Source: an uncultured Verrucomicrobiales bacterium
GTDB taxonomy: Bacteria; Verrucomicrobiota; Verrucomicrobiia; Verrucomicrobiales; Akkermansiaceae
Assembly (NCBI GenBank): GCA_937928735.1
Contig: CALFVF010000008.1
Span: 65,971-127,068, forward strand
Direction: 5' to 3'
Length of the DNA stretch: 61,098 nt
Shown: positions 1-8,004 of the stretch, in pieces
How positions within the stretch are numbered: the stretch's first letter is position 1
Layout: each line of letters begins with the position of its first letter
The notes under the pieces: generated by a model
What the model was told of the DNA's origin: nothing
The model's database searches: none
Seen by the model: only the letters and a program-made list of their open reading frames with translations
Translations under genes and position numbers: made by a program

Positions 1-1
1 T

Positions 2-3000
2 GATATTCTCTATCTGAATTTGGTGAAACTATTTGGTCAGGCGACAGAGGAGGAACCAGCGTTTGTGAAGTCTCTTAGAGGCTATGAGGCTCTCGATGGT
101 GTCGAACTTGTGGATCAATCCCCACTCACTAAGACACCACGCTCGACACCAGCTGTGTACTCTGGCGCCTTTGATGCGATGAGAGAGCTTATTGCACTCT
201 CAGAGGATGGTGTGCAGCGGGGGCTCAAGGCGGGGTACTTTTCCTTTAACTCAGGAGATGGGCGCTGTGAGCGCTGTTTTGGCAATGGCTTTGAGAAGGT
301 CGAGATGCAGTTTCTCTCTGATCTCTACATCAGCTGCCCAGAGTGTGAGGGCACGCGCTATCACTCTGTAGCAAAAGAAGTGCAGCTGCGTGGCAAAAAT
401 ATCGCCGACTTACTGGCGATGACAGTGAGTGAAGCTTGCGAGTTTTTTGCGATCCCTGATGGAGTGACCAAGGGAAAACAGTTCACCTTACACCGCAAGA
501 TCCAAGAAGCTCTCAGTCCTATGTTAGAGGTGGGGCTAGGCTACTTACGTATGGGACAGCCTCTCAATACCTTATCAGGAGGAGAATCTCAGCGACTCAA
601 GCTCTGCCAGCTACTCACCAAGAGTAAGGGTATTGAGCGGAAGCTCTTAATTCTCGATGAGCCAACAACGGGTCTCCACTTCGAGGATATCGAGAAGTTA
701 CTCGCCGTCTTTGGGCGTCTCACAGAGAAGGGGCATAGCTTACTGGTGATTGAGCATAATTTAGATGTGATAGCAGCCGCTGACTATGTGTTAGAAATGG
801 GGCCAGGTGCCGGCACGCACGGTGGAGAAGTCGTCTATGCAGGAACTCTCGAAGAGATGCTGAATACAGACACAGGAGTACAGACAGAGACTGCTAAGGC
901 ACTCAGAGGCTTCCATAACGAAGATAAACAAGTGGGTAGTCTAACACTACCTAAAGGCAGTACGAAAGTGAAGCAGCGCGCGAAGAACAGCATCCACCTC
1001 CATGGTGCGCGTGAGCATAATCTCAAAGACTTTGATCTCTCCATACCCAGAGACCAGTTTGTTGTTGTCTCAGGTCTCAGTGGTAGCGGGAAGTCGACGC
1101 TCTCCTTTGATATTATTTTTGCCGAAGGCCAGCGCCGATTTTTGGATTCGATGTCGCCCTATGCTCGCCAGTTTGCGGGTCAGATGGAGAAGCCTGATAT
1201 CGATAAGATAGAGGGTCTACCCCCGACTGTAGCGATCGAGCAGCGCGTGTCGCGTGGTGGCGGGAAGTCCACTGTGGGTACAGTTACAGAGATCTATCAT
1301 TTCCTCAGGTTACTCTATGCGAAGCTCGGCACCCAGCACTGCCCAGACTCTGGGGAAGCTGTGGTGTCTCAGACCTCTGTGGCGATTTTTGAGCAGATGA
1401 CTGGTGTGTTTAAGAAGCAGCCTGAAGCCAAGCTGTTAGCGTCACTGGTGCGCTCCAGAAAAGGCTACCATACCGATGTCGCTGCCGCAGCTGGTAGAAT
1501 GGGTATTAAAGAACTCCTCGTGGATGGAGTGTGGGTGGAGGTGGATGAGTTTCAGCCGCTGGCTCGCTACAAGGAGCACGATATCTTTGCGGTGATAGAG
1601 ACGGAGGGGTCGGTGACCCTAGAACAAGTCGAGACCGCTCTCAAAATTGGTCGTGGTGTCTGCGCGCTCTGGCTGGAGAAAACCTCAAAGAAAGCAAAGA
1701 GTAGTGGCGAGAACAAGACGAAGACCGCGAAGAAGAAACGTGCCGTAAAGGGTAAGCCTACGGGCGAGCTACAAACATTCTCCACACTTCGAGTTTCTCC
1801 TGTCACTGGACGGTCTTTTGACCACTTAGACCCCCATCATTTTTCCTTTAATTCACCTAAAGGCTGGTGTGAGGAGTGCCGAGGCTATGGCTACACGAGA
1901 GTACAAACAGGAACAAAGCGCCGGAGAGGGAGAGCCAATGAATACAACTCTAAGATGGAGGAAGAACTCGCGGAAGAGCGTCTCCATGGAAAGAATGATG
2001 AAGTAGAGAGTTCACTCTGTGAGGCCTGTCATGGAGCTCGCCTGCGTGAGGATTCTCGCCATGTGCTTGTTCATGGAGCGTCGGTGCATTCACTCGTGCA
2101 GAGCTCTGTGGGTGATGCGAAAGACATGCTAAGGCAATGGAAGTTTGAGGGTAGAGAGGCACTGATTGCTCGAGATGTGGTGCCCGAGATTATTCAGAGA
2201 CTAGAGTTTCTCGAAAGTGTGGGGCTCGGCTACTTGTCACTGAATCGCAGTGCGGACACTCTGAGTGGAGGGGAGTCTCAGCGGATTCGACTGGCCGCGC
2301 AGTTAGGGTCGAATCTTCGCGGTGTTCTCTATGTGTTAGATGAGCCGACTATTGGGCTGCACCCTAGAGATAATCAGCAGCTTCTGGATACCCTCGATCT
2401 TTTGAAATCTAGAGGGAATTCACTCATTGTTGTCGAGCATGATGAAGAAACCATGAAGCGCGCTGACTACCTGATTGATCTTGGGCCAGGTGCAGGGGTA
2501 CTTGGCGGAGAGGTGATGGCACATATGCCCGGTAAAACTCTCGAACAAAAAACGGCTCTGAAAAAACACCCAAATAGCCCCACACTTCGGGCACTCAGTG
2601 AACCACTAGAGCACCCACTGAGGAAAAAAAGGCGTTCATTGCCCAAAGTCTCTGACTCTGCGGCATGGTTAGTGTTAGAAGGTTGTCACTACAATAACCT
2701 GAAAGATATCGATGTCAGAATGGCGAAGAGTCGTCTCAATGCGATCTCGGGAGTCTCTGGCTGTGGAAAGTCTTCTTTCATGCGTGGCACCTTAGCTCTA
2801 GCCGCTAAAGGCAAAGTGGCTGCGAGAGAGAAGAGCTGGAAGAAGGCAAAAGGCTTTACTGAGATTAAACATTGCTTCGAGGTCGATCAGACACCCATTG
2901 GGAAAACCTCTCGCTCGTGCCCTGCGACATACGTGAAGATTTTTGATGAAATCCGTAAGCTCTATGGCCGACTACCAGAGTCGCAGGTGAGGGGATTCTC

Positions 3001-3670
3001 CGCGAGTCGCTTTTCCTTTAATAACGCTGAGGGGCAGTGCTCGGAGTGCAAGGGCAATGGCCGCATGAAGCAGGAGATGGATTTCTTACCCACAGTGTGG
3101 ATCCCGTGTCAGCACTGTGGTGAGATGCGCTATAATGCCGCGACACTCGAAGTGCTCTATCAGGGCAAGTCGATAGGGGATGTGCTACAGATGAATATCT
3201 CAGAGGCTGCGGAGTTCTTCTCCGCGCACTCGAAGCTGCACCGAGTTCTTAGTCTTCTCGATGAGACTGGTCTAGGGTATTTGCAACTTGGCCAAGCCAG
3301 TCCGACATTGTCTGGAGGAGAGGCGCAGCGCATTAAACTCGTGGCGGAACTTGTCAAAGGGCGAGCAAAGATCAAGACGACAAAAGCGAACTACCATAAT
3401 CTCTATTTGATTGAGGAGCCAACCATTGGTCTGCACCAAGATGATGTTAGGAAACTCATTGAAGTACTCCATCAGTTAGTGGATGAGGGGCATACAGTGG
3501 TTGTGATCGAGCACAATACAGCAATTTTATCCGAGGCGGATTACTTGATTGATATGGGGCCAGAGGCAGGGGAGGCAGGAGGGAAGATCGTCGCTCAAGG
3601 CTCGCCAGAGAAAGTAGCGAAATCAAAGACCTCGCGCACAGCTCCCTTTCTCCAGCACCTCTTGGCCTAA
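2..3670 (+). CDS. uvrA: UvrA excinuclease subunit, tandemly duplicated form (5' partial)
   Basis: DNA-damage recognition ATPase of nucleotide excision repair. The reading frame is open to the left edge, so the gene starts outside the window; numbering here is from position 20. Three ABC halves are visible. The end of one UvrA copy has a CxxC zinc module (about residues 83-108), LSGGESQR (about 187) and DEPTTGLH (about 212). A second copy follows with Walker A GLSGSGKST (about 353), zinc modules, LSGGESQR (about 747), DEPTIGLH (about 774), a further Walker A GVSGCGKSS (about 911), a zinc module (about 1006) and LSGGEAQR (about 1097). A usual UvrA of about 940 residues has two ABC halves; this one must have four, as known for chlamydial UvrA. 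Odd: the last Walker B reads IEEPTIGLH, with Glu in place of the usual Asp. A basic Lys-rich insert lies near residues 552-578. Confidence 0.95.
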   Translation, partial: DILYLNLVKLFGQATEEEPAFVKSLRGYEALDGVELVDQSPLTKTPRSTPAVYSGAFDAMRELIALSEDGVQRGLKAGYFSFNSGDGRCERCFGNGFEKVEMQFLSDLYISCPECEGTRYHSVAKEVQLRGKNIADLLAMTVSEACEFFAIPDGVTKGKQFTLHRKIQEALSPMLEVGLGYLRMGQPLNTLSGGESQRLKLCQLLTKSKGIERKLLILDEPTTGLHFEDIEKLLAVFGRLTEKGHSLLVIEHNLDVIAAADYVLEMGPGAGTHGGEVVYAGTLEEMLNTDTGVQTETAKALRGFHNEDKQVGSLTLPKGSTKVKQRAKNSIHLHGAREHNLKDFDLSIPRDQFVVVSGLSGSGKSTLSFDIIFAEGQRRFLDSMSPYARQFAGQMEKPDIDKIEGLPPTVAIEQRVSRGGGKSTVGTVTEIYHFLRLLYAKLGTQHCPDSGEAVVSQTSVAIFEQMTGVFKKQPEAKLLASLVRSRKGYHTDVAAAAGRMGIKELLVDGVWVEVDEFQPLARYKEHDIFAVIETEGSVTLEQVETALKIGRGVCALWLEKTSKKAKSSGENKTKTAKKKRAVKGKPTGELQTFSTLRVSPVTGRSFDHLDPHHFSFNSPKGWCEECRGYGYTRVQTGTKRRRGRANEYNSKMEEELAEERLHGKNDEVESSLCEACHGARLREDSRHVLVHGASVHSLVQSSVGDAKDMLRQWKFEGREALIARDVVPEIIQRLEFLESVGLGYLSLNRSADTLSGGESQRIRLAAQLGSNLRGVLYVLDEPTIGLHPRDNQQLLDTLDLLKSRGNSLIVVEHDEETMKRADYLIDLGPGAGVLGGEVMAHMPGKTLEQKTALKKHPNSPTLRALSEPLEHPLRKKRRSLPKVSDSAAWLVLEGCHYNNLKDIDVRMAKSRLNAISGVSGCGKSSFMRGTLALAAKGKVAAREKSWKKAKGFTEIKHCFEVDQTPIGKTSRSCPATYVKIFDEIRKLYGRLPESQVRGFSASRFSFNNAEGQCSECKGNGRMKQEMDFLPTVWIPCQHCGEMRYNAATLEVLYQGKSIGDVLQMNISEAAEFFSAHSKLHRVLSLLDETGLGYLQLGQASPTLSGGEAQRIKLVAELVKGRAKIKTTKANYHNLYLIEEPTIGLHQDDVRKLIEVLHQLVDEGHTVVVIEHNTAILSEADYLIDMGPEAGEAGGKIVAQGSPEKVAKSKTSRTAPFLQHLLA

Positions 3671-3724
3671 AATGTCTGTATATTGAGCATTGATTCTAGG
3701 CTCAGATCTTTTTACACCCACGGT

Positions 3725-4396
3725 ATGGGGAATGTTCAACACATCGCAGTGGCGATAGATGGGCCCGCAGCTTCGGGGAAAAGCTCAGCGGCAAGGGCCT
3801 TGGCGAAGCGTCTAGGCCTAATCATGGTGAATACGGGCACAATGTATCGAGCCATTGCGTGGGCGACTATCCAGCAGGGTATCGACCCCACAGACACACA
3901 GGCAGTGATCGAGATGCTTGGTCGCATAGAGCTGAGCTGTGGTGTGGAGAACGGGTTCTCAACGGTGTTTGTAGATGAGAATAATCCAGGGGCCGCTCTG
4001 AGACAAACAGCAGTCAATGAACGTGTATCAAAGGTCGCGGCCATAGCGGAAGTACGAGCTCTGCTAGTGCAGAAGCAGCGAGATTATCTCGAACTCGGCC
4101 ATGTCGTGATGGAGGGCAGAGACATCGGCTCTGTGGTCTTTCCTAATACACCGTTTAAGATTTATATCGATGCTTCCGAGGAAGTGCGTGCTGCGCGGCG
4201 CGCGGCTGAGGGCATAGAGGATGCTGTTGGTCAGCGTGATGCAGAAGACAGCAAGAGAAAGGCCTCACCTCTAGTGGTTGCTGAGGGGGCTGTGAAAATA
4301 GACACCTCAGAGATGACGCTTGAGGAAGTAGTCAGTGCGATTCTGCAAGTACTTCGCGAACGTGGAGCCCCTGAAGACTTACTCAACCGCGCCTAG
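3725..4396 (+). CDS. cmk: Cytidylate kinase
   Basis: Phosphorylates CMP/dCMP with ATP in pyrimidine nucleotide supply (cytosol). From the ATG at 3725 the protein is 223 residues, the normal length. It opens with a beta strand and P-loop GPAASGKS (residues 13-20), then NTGTMYRA (nucleoside-binding region) and the EGRDIGSVVFP motif typical of Cmk. The frame is open upstream to a TTG at 3683, but those 14 residues precede the conserved start of the fold, so ATG 3725 is preferred; no clear Shine-Dalgarno sequence is seen at either. It lies just after uvrA and 12 bases before plsC, so cmk-plsC are probably co-transcribed, a pairing common in bacteria. Confidence 0.95.
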   Translation: MGNVQHIAVAIDGPAASGKSSAARALAKRLGLIMVNTGTMYRAIAWATIQQGIDPTDTQAVIEMLGRIELSCGVENGFSTVFVDENNPGAALRQTAVNERVSKVAAIAEVRALLVQKQRDYLELGHVVMEGRDIGSVVFPNTPFKIYIDASEEVRAARRAAEGIEDAVGQRDAEDSKRKASPLVVAEGAVKIDTSEMTLEEVVSAILQVLRERGAPEDLLNRA

Positions 4397-4408
4397 AGAC
4401 TGAAGAAA

Positions 4409-5026
4409 ATGAAACTAGTATACTGGATAGGACACACGTTTTTTCGAGCAGGTGGTAGTGCCTTCTTTAACCTGACTGTAGTGAACCGTGATAAACTCGT
4501 CCATGGTGGCGGAGTGATGATCGCGGCGAATCATGAGAGCTTTCTTGATCCGCCATTTATTGGCATTAGCTTTGATTCGTCGATTACCTATCTCGCGCGA
4601 AAGACGCTTTTTAAAGGATTTTTTAAATGGCTCTACACGCAGTGGGATGCTGTACCTGTCGACCAAGAGCGACCAGACATGACGAGCTTGAAGCAAATCG
4701 TGAAACGCCTGCGCTCGGGAGAAACGGTTCTATTATTTCCAGAAGGCGCGAGAACTCTCGATGGGAAGCTAGGCCCCGCGCAGCCCGGGGTAGGCCTAAT
4801 CGCTGTGAAATCTCAGGCGACGATTCAGCCAGTACGGATCTTTGGCGCCAGAGAGGCACTGCCGCGCGGCTCGGGAAAGATGAAGATGTCCCAAGTCACC
4901 GTTGTTATCGGGGATGCCTTCTCACTGAGTGCTGAGGAGCTCAAGCAATACAAAGGGAAAGAAGGCTACCAAGCACTCTCAGATCGAATCATGGGAGAAG
5001 TCGCGAAACTCACCATAGATGGTTAA
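4409..5026 (+). CDS. plsC: 1-acyl-sn-glycerol-3-phosphate acyltransferase (PlsC family)
   Basis: Adds the second acyl chain to lysophosphatidic acid, giving phosphatidic acid, at the inner membrane. The catalytic NHxxxxD box is visible as NHESFLD (residues 41-47) and the glycerol-phosphate-binding box as FPEGAR (residues 110-115), with a hydrophobic N-terminal stretch. The length of 205 residues is normal for short PlsC proteins. It follows cmk by 12 bases and is on the same strand as sua5 downstream, consistent with a housekeeping operon. Substrate preference cannot be read from the sequence. Confidence 0.9.
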   Translation: MKLVYWIGHTFFRAGGSAFFNLTVVNRDKLVHGGGVMIAANHESFLDPPFIGISFDSSITYLARKTLFKGFFKWLYTQWDAVPVDQERPDMTSLKQIVKRLRSGETVLLFPEGARTLDGKLGPAQPGVGLIAVKSQATIQPVRIFGAREALPRGSGKMKMSQVTVVIGDAFSLSAEELKQYKGKEGYQALSDRIMGEVAKLTIDG

Positions 5027-5108
5027 TTCTCAGCGAGAAGGACGCTCTCTGCATGAGAAGTCGATTTCGCAGTGTTCAAAGCCACTACTTTGGTTTACCT
5101 CCTAGAGC

Positions 5109-6137
5109 GTGAGCGATACTCGTATAGAATATGTCGATTCTCTGAATGAGGATGAGGTGGTGAAGCTAGCTGTGGAGCAGCTGCAGCAGGGAGAAGCTGT
5201 GGCATTACCCACAGAGACAGTGTATGGCCTAGGGGCCAATGCACTGGATGAAGCCGCTGTGGCGAAGGTCTTTGAGATCAAAGAGCGCCCCTCCTTTGAC
5301 CCACTCATTGTTCACCTTTCACAGCGCGAAGAACTAAGAGGAATCGCAGACATTCCCGAGGGCATAGAAAGTGACCTCAATAAACTCCTCGATGAGCACT
5401 GGCCAGGAGCGCTTACCGTAGTTCTTCCCAAAAAAGCCTGTGTTCCCGATATCGTGACAAGTGGAATGCCCAATGTCGCTGTGCGCCTCAGTGCCCACCC
5501 TGTGATGCGCGCAGTCGTACGAGGACTCGGCTCTCCAATAGCTGCCCCTAGTGCGAATCGATTTGGCAGTATTAGCCCGACTTCTGCCCTTGCTGTGGAG
5601 AAAGAACTGGGAGGGCGTATTTCACTAATCCTTGATGGTGGGGCTTGTAATGATGGTCTGGAGAGCACGATTGTTCGCCCAGAACTCGGTGAGAAAGGAA
5701 GAATGCATCTGCATCTACTGCGCCCAGGGCCAGTGACTAAAGAACAGCTTCAAAAATACGGGAAAGTTATTCGCCCTAAAAAAGCAGCCAAAGACGCTCC
5801 AGGTCAGTTAGAGAGTCACTACGCTCCACGGGTGCCACTCTACATGTTTGATGACCCAGCAGACTTCACTCCTGATCCAGAGAAGAGCTATGGCTTACTG
5901 AGTTATCGAGGTGCCGAGAAAGACGGCTACGTGAGTCTGCATGACTGGGATGAAGTCGTCGAACTCAGCCCCGGCAAGGGGAAACTCGCCGAAGCCTCCG
6001 TGAGACTATTTTACGCCATGCGCCAGCTCGATGAGAGCGGGGTGGATGCTATTGTCGCTGAGCCAGTGTCTGCTGTAGGACTCGGTGTGGCTATCATGGA
6101 TCGCTTGACTCGTGCGAGTGTTCCTAGAAGTGAATAG
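5109..6137 (+). CDS. sua5: L-threonylcarbamoyladenylate synthase (Sua5/TsaC)
   Basis: Makes threonylcarbamoyl-AMP from threonine, bicarbonate and ATP, the first step of t6A37 tRNA modification. The N-terminal YrdC domain is clear: LPTETVYGLGANA near residue 36, KxRPSFDPLIVH (about 58-68), and APSANRFGSISPT (about 145-157). At 342 residues it is the long Sua5 form with a C-terminal Sua5 domain (from about residue 230), not the short TsaC form. The start is a GTG; no ATG precedes the conserved region. It ends 8 bases before murJ, so translation of the two is likely coupled. Confidence 0.93.
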   Translation: MSDTRIEYVDSLNEDEVVKLAVEQLQQGEAVALPTETVYGLGANALDEAAVAKVFEIKERPSFDPLIVHLSQREELRGIADIPEGIESDLNKLLDEHWPGALTVVLPKKACVPDIVTSGMPNVAVRLSAHPVMRAVVRGLGSPIAAPSANRFGSISPTSALAVEKELGGRISLILDGGACNDGLESTIVRPELGEKGRMHLHLLRPGPVTKEQLQKYGKVIRPKKAAKDAPGQLESHYAPRVPLYMFDDPADFTPDPEKSYGLLSYRGAEKDGYVSLHDWDEVVELSPGKGKLAEASVRLFYAMRQLDESGVDAIVAEPVSAVGLGVAIMDRLTRASVPRSE

Positions 6138-6145
6138 ATAGAGAT

Positions 6146-7693
6146 ATGCTAAAGTCTTTCATGACGGTGAGTGGCTTTACGCTGCTGAGTCGGATCTTAG
6201 GATTTGTGCGCGATATGCTCATTGGCCACTATATGGGAGTGGGGCGTGTGTCTGATGCCTGGAATGCCGCGTTCCAGTTTCCTAACCTCTTTCGCCGGGT
6301 CTTTGGCGAAGGTGCCTTTAACTCCGCCTTTGTCCCCATGTACTCGCGCATACGCGCTGAGGCAGGAGACGAAAAAGCCTTTCGTTTTGGGAATCGAGTG
6401 ATTGTCTTACTTGGTCTTGTACTGAGTGTCTTATTCGCGCTTTGTTTCGTGTTTATTCGCCCTGTGATGACTGCACTCAATACAGGGTTTGATGCCGACA
6501 CGATAGATCTAGCCTCTAGTCTGGCTAAGATCACATCAGGATACATGGTCTTTGTCTGCCTAGTCGCTGCGGTGAGTAGTATTCTCAATAGCCATAAGAA
6601 CTTCATGGCACCCGCGCTCTCCTACGCGTTTTTAAACATAGTCTTTTTGGGGAGCTTATGGTTCTGTGTGCCACGCTTCGGCCAGCCAGAAGTCGTCCTG
6701 TCATGGTCGCTACTCATCGCAGGTGTGATCCAGCTCAGTGTCGTGCTCCTGCCGGCATTCAAGTTAGGTCTGAAATTAAAGGCTCACATGCCCAAGTGGG
6801 ATGCTGATATGAAAAATCTCGGCCTACTCATGCTGCCGGGACTACTCAGTGCAGGCGTGCAGCAGATCAATCTGTTAGTAGGAGGCTGGGTGGCTTCGTT
6901 TCAAACAGGAGCGAAAACAATGATCTACTATGCAGACCGAATTAACCAGTTACCACTTGGTCTCATTGGTATTGCCTTTGGTGTCGTTCTGCTCCCAGAA
7001 ATCACCAGAAAAGTACGCTCTAAGGATGAAGCAGGAGCCCAAGAAAGCATTCAAAAAGGCCTCACCATGGCGATGCTTGTCGCCATACCCGCCATGGTCG
7101 GCATGGCTGTACTCGCCAATCCCATTATTTACGCCTTATTCCAAGGAGGAGAGTTTGAGACCTCAGACGCACTCTACACAGGTCAGGCACTGATGGCGTT
7201 TTCCTTTGGCTGCCCTGCCTACATCATGGTTCGAGTGCTCCAGCCAGGCTACTTCGCGCGTGAAGATACAAAGACTCCCATGCGCTACACCTTCTGGTCA
7301 GCGGGGCTCAATGCAGTGCTCTGTATCCTCGTGTACGTGACCCTTAAGGACAAAGGCTTTCTGCACATCGGCTGTGCCATTGCCACGACAATTGCAGGCT
7401 GGGTGAATGTCATACTACTCATGCTAGGACTCCGCCGAGTTGGCTACCTGAGGTTAAATCAAGAGTACTGGAAGCGCTTTGTGAAAATGTGCCTAGCCGC
7501 AGTCCTCATGGGAGCCGTCGTCTACACCCTAGCACGTGTCGCCGAAGACTGGATCTACGTGGACTCGAAATTACTACGAATCGCCACGATCTCCATGATC
7601 GGAGCCATTGGCGTCTTCACCTACTTCTGCTTCGCCCACATCACAAAGGCAATGACGCTGAGAGAACTCAAAGCAGGATTTAGAGGGAGTTAG
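6146..7693 (+). CDS. murJ: Lipid II flippase MurJ
   Basis: Integral membrane protein of the MOP/MVF superfamily that moves lipid II across the inner membrane for peptidoglycan synthesis. The 515-residue length and about 14 hydrophobic segments fit the family. Conserved signatures are the N-terminal SRILGFVRDMLIGHYMG and the FRRVFGEGAFNSAFVP region (about residues 49-64), which holds the arginines of the central cavity. The last gene of the cmk-plsC-sua5-murJ run; the strand changes after it. Confidence 0.95.
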   Translation: MLKSFMTVSGFTLLSRILGFVRDMLIGHYMGVGRVSDAWNAAFQFPNLFRRVFGEGAFNSAFVPMYSRIRAEAGDEKAFRFGNRVIVLLGLVLSVLFALCFVFIRPVMTALNTGFDADTIDLASSLAKITSGYMVFVCLVAAVSSILNSHKNFMAPALSYAFLNIVFLGSLWFCVPRFGQPEVVLSWSLLIAGVIQLSVVLLPAFKLGLKLKAHMPKWDADMKNLGLLMLPGLLSAGVQQINLLVGGWVASFQTGAKTMIYYADRINQLPLGLIGIAFGVVLLPEITRKVRSKDEAGAQESIQKGLTMAMLVAIPAMVGMAVLANPIIYALFQGGEFETSDALYTGQALMAFSFGCPAYIMVRVLQPGYFAREDTKTPMRYTFWSAGLNAVLCILVYVTLKDKGFLHIGCAIATTIAGWVNVILLMLGLRRVGYLRLNQEYWKRFVKMCLAAVLMGAVVYTLARVAEDWIYVDSKLLRIATISMIGAIGVFTYFCFAHITKAMTLRELKAGFRGS

Positions 7694-7793
7694 AACTCTC
7701 TTGTCTGATGAGTGTTTCTTGAAAACAATCTACGAGAAGGGGAGAGAGCTCAGGAAAAATTGACTGTAGGAGAATTTGGCAAATCGTATAGCT

Positions 7794-7995
7794 CTAGAAT
7801 GCCCGGAAAACGCTCACTGACGCGCAATCACTTAGAGACCTAGAAATTTCGTCATAGATGTGATCTGAATGTTTTGTGTAGAGGTGTTTCCGAGCGAGTT
7901 CAGCTTCTTGGCGCTTTGCGAGTACCCACAGTCGCGAAGTAGCTTTAGAAATTTGGGGGAACTCAGAAGGCTTCAAAGCTTTGGATTTCGTTCAT
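7794..7995 (-). pseudogene. Possible remnant of a four-helix-bundle (S23/IVP-type) protein gene
   Basis: On the minus strand an ATG at 7995 opens a frame reading MNEIQSFEAF and then stops. A second frame (7976-7794) carries WVLAKRQEAELARKHLY. Together these resemble the N-terminus of the four-helix-bundle proteins encoded in 23S rRNA intervening sequences and elsewhere (…IQSFEDL…W..A.ELA..IY). The rest of that roughly 115-residue family is missing. The stretch 7694-8004 is otherwise without a recognisable gene. The match is short and from memory, so this may be chance. Confidence 0.3.
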
Positions 7996-8004
7996 AATCA
8001 AGTG

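Noticed and set aside
3683..3724. Upstream TTG start for cmk
   Set aside because: The 14 extra residues precede the conserved N-terminus and have no ribosome site; ATG 3725 fits the family.
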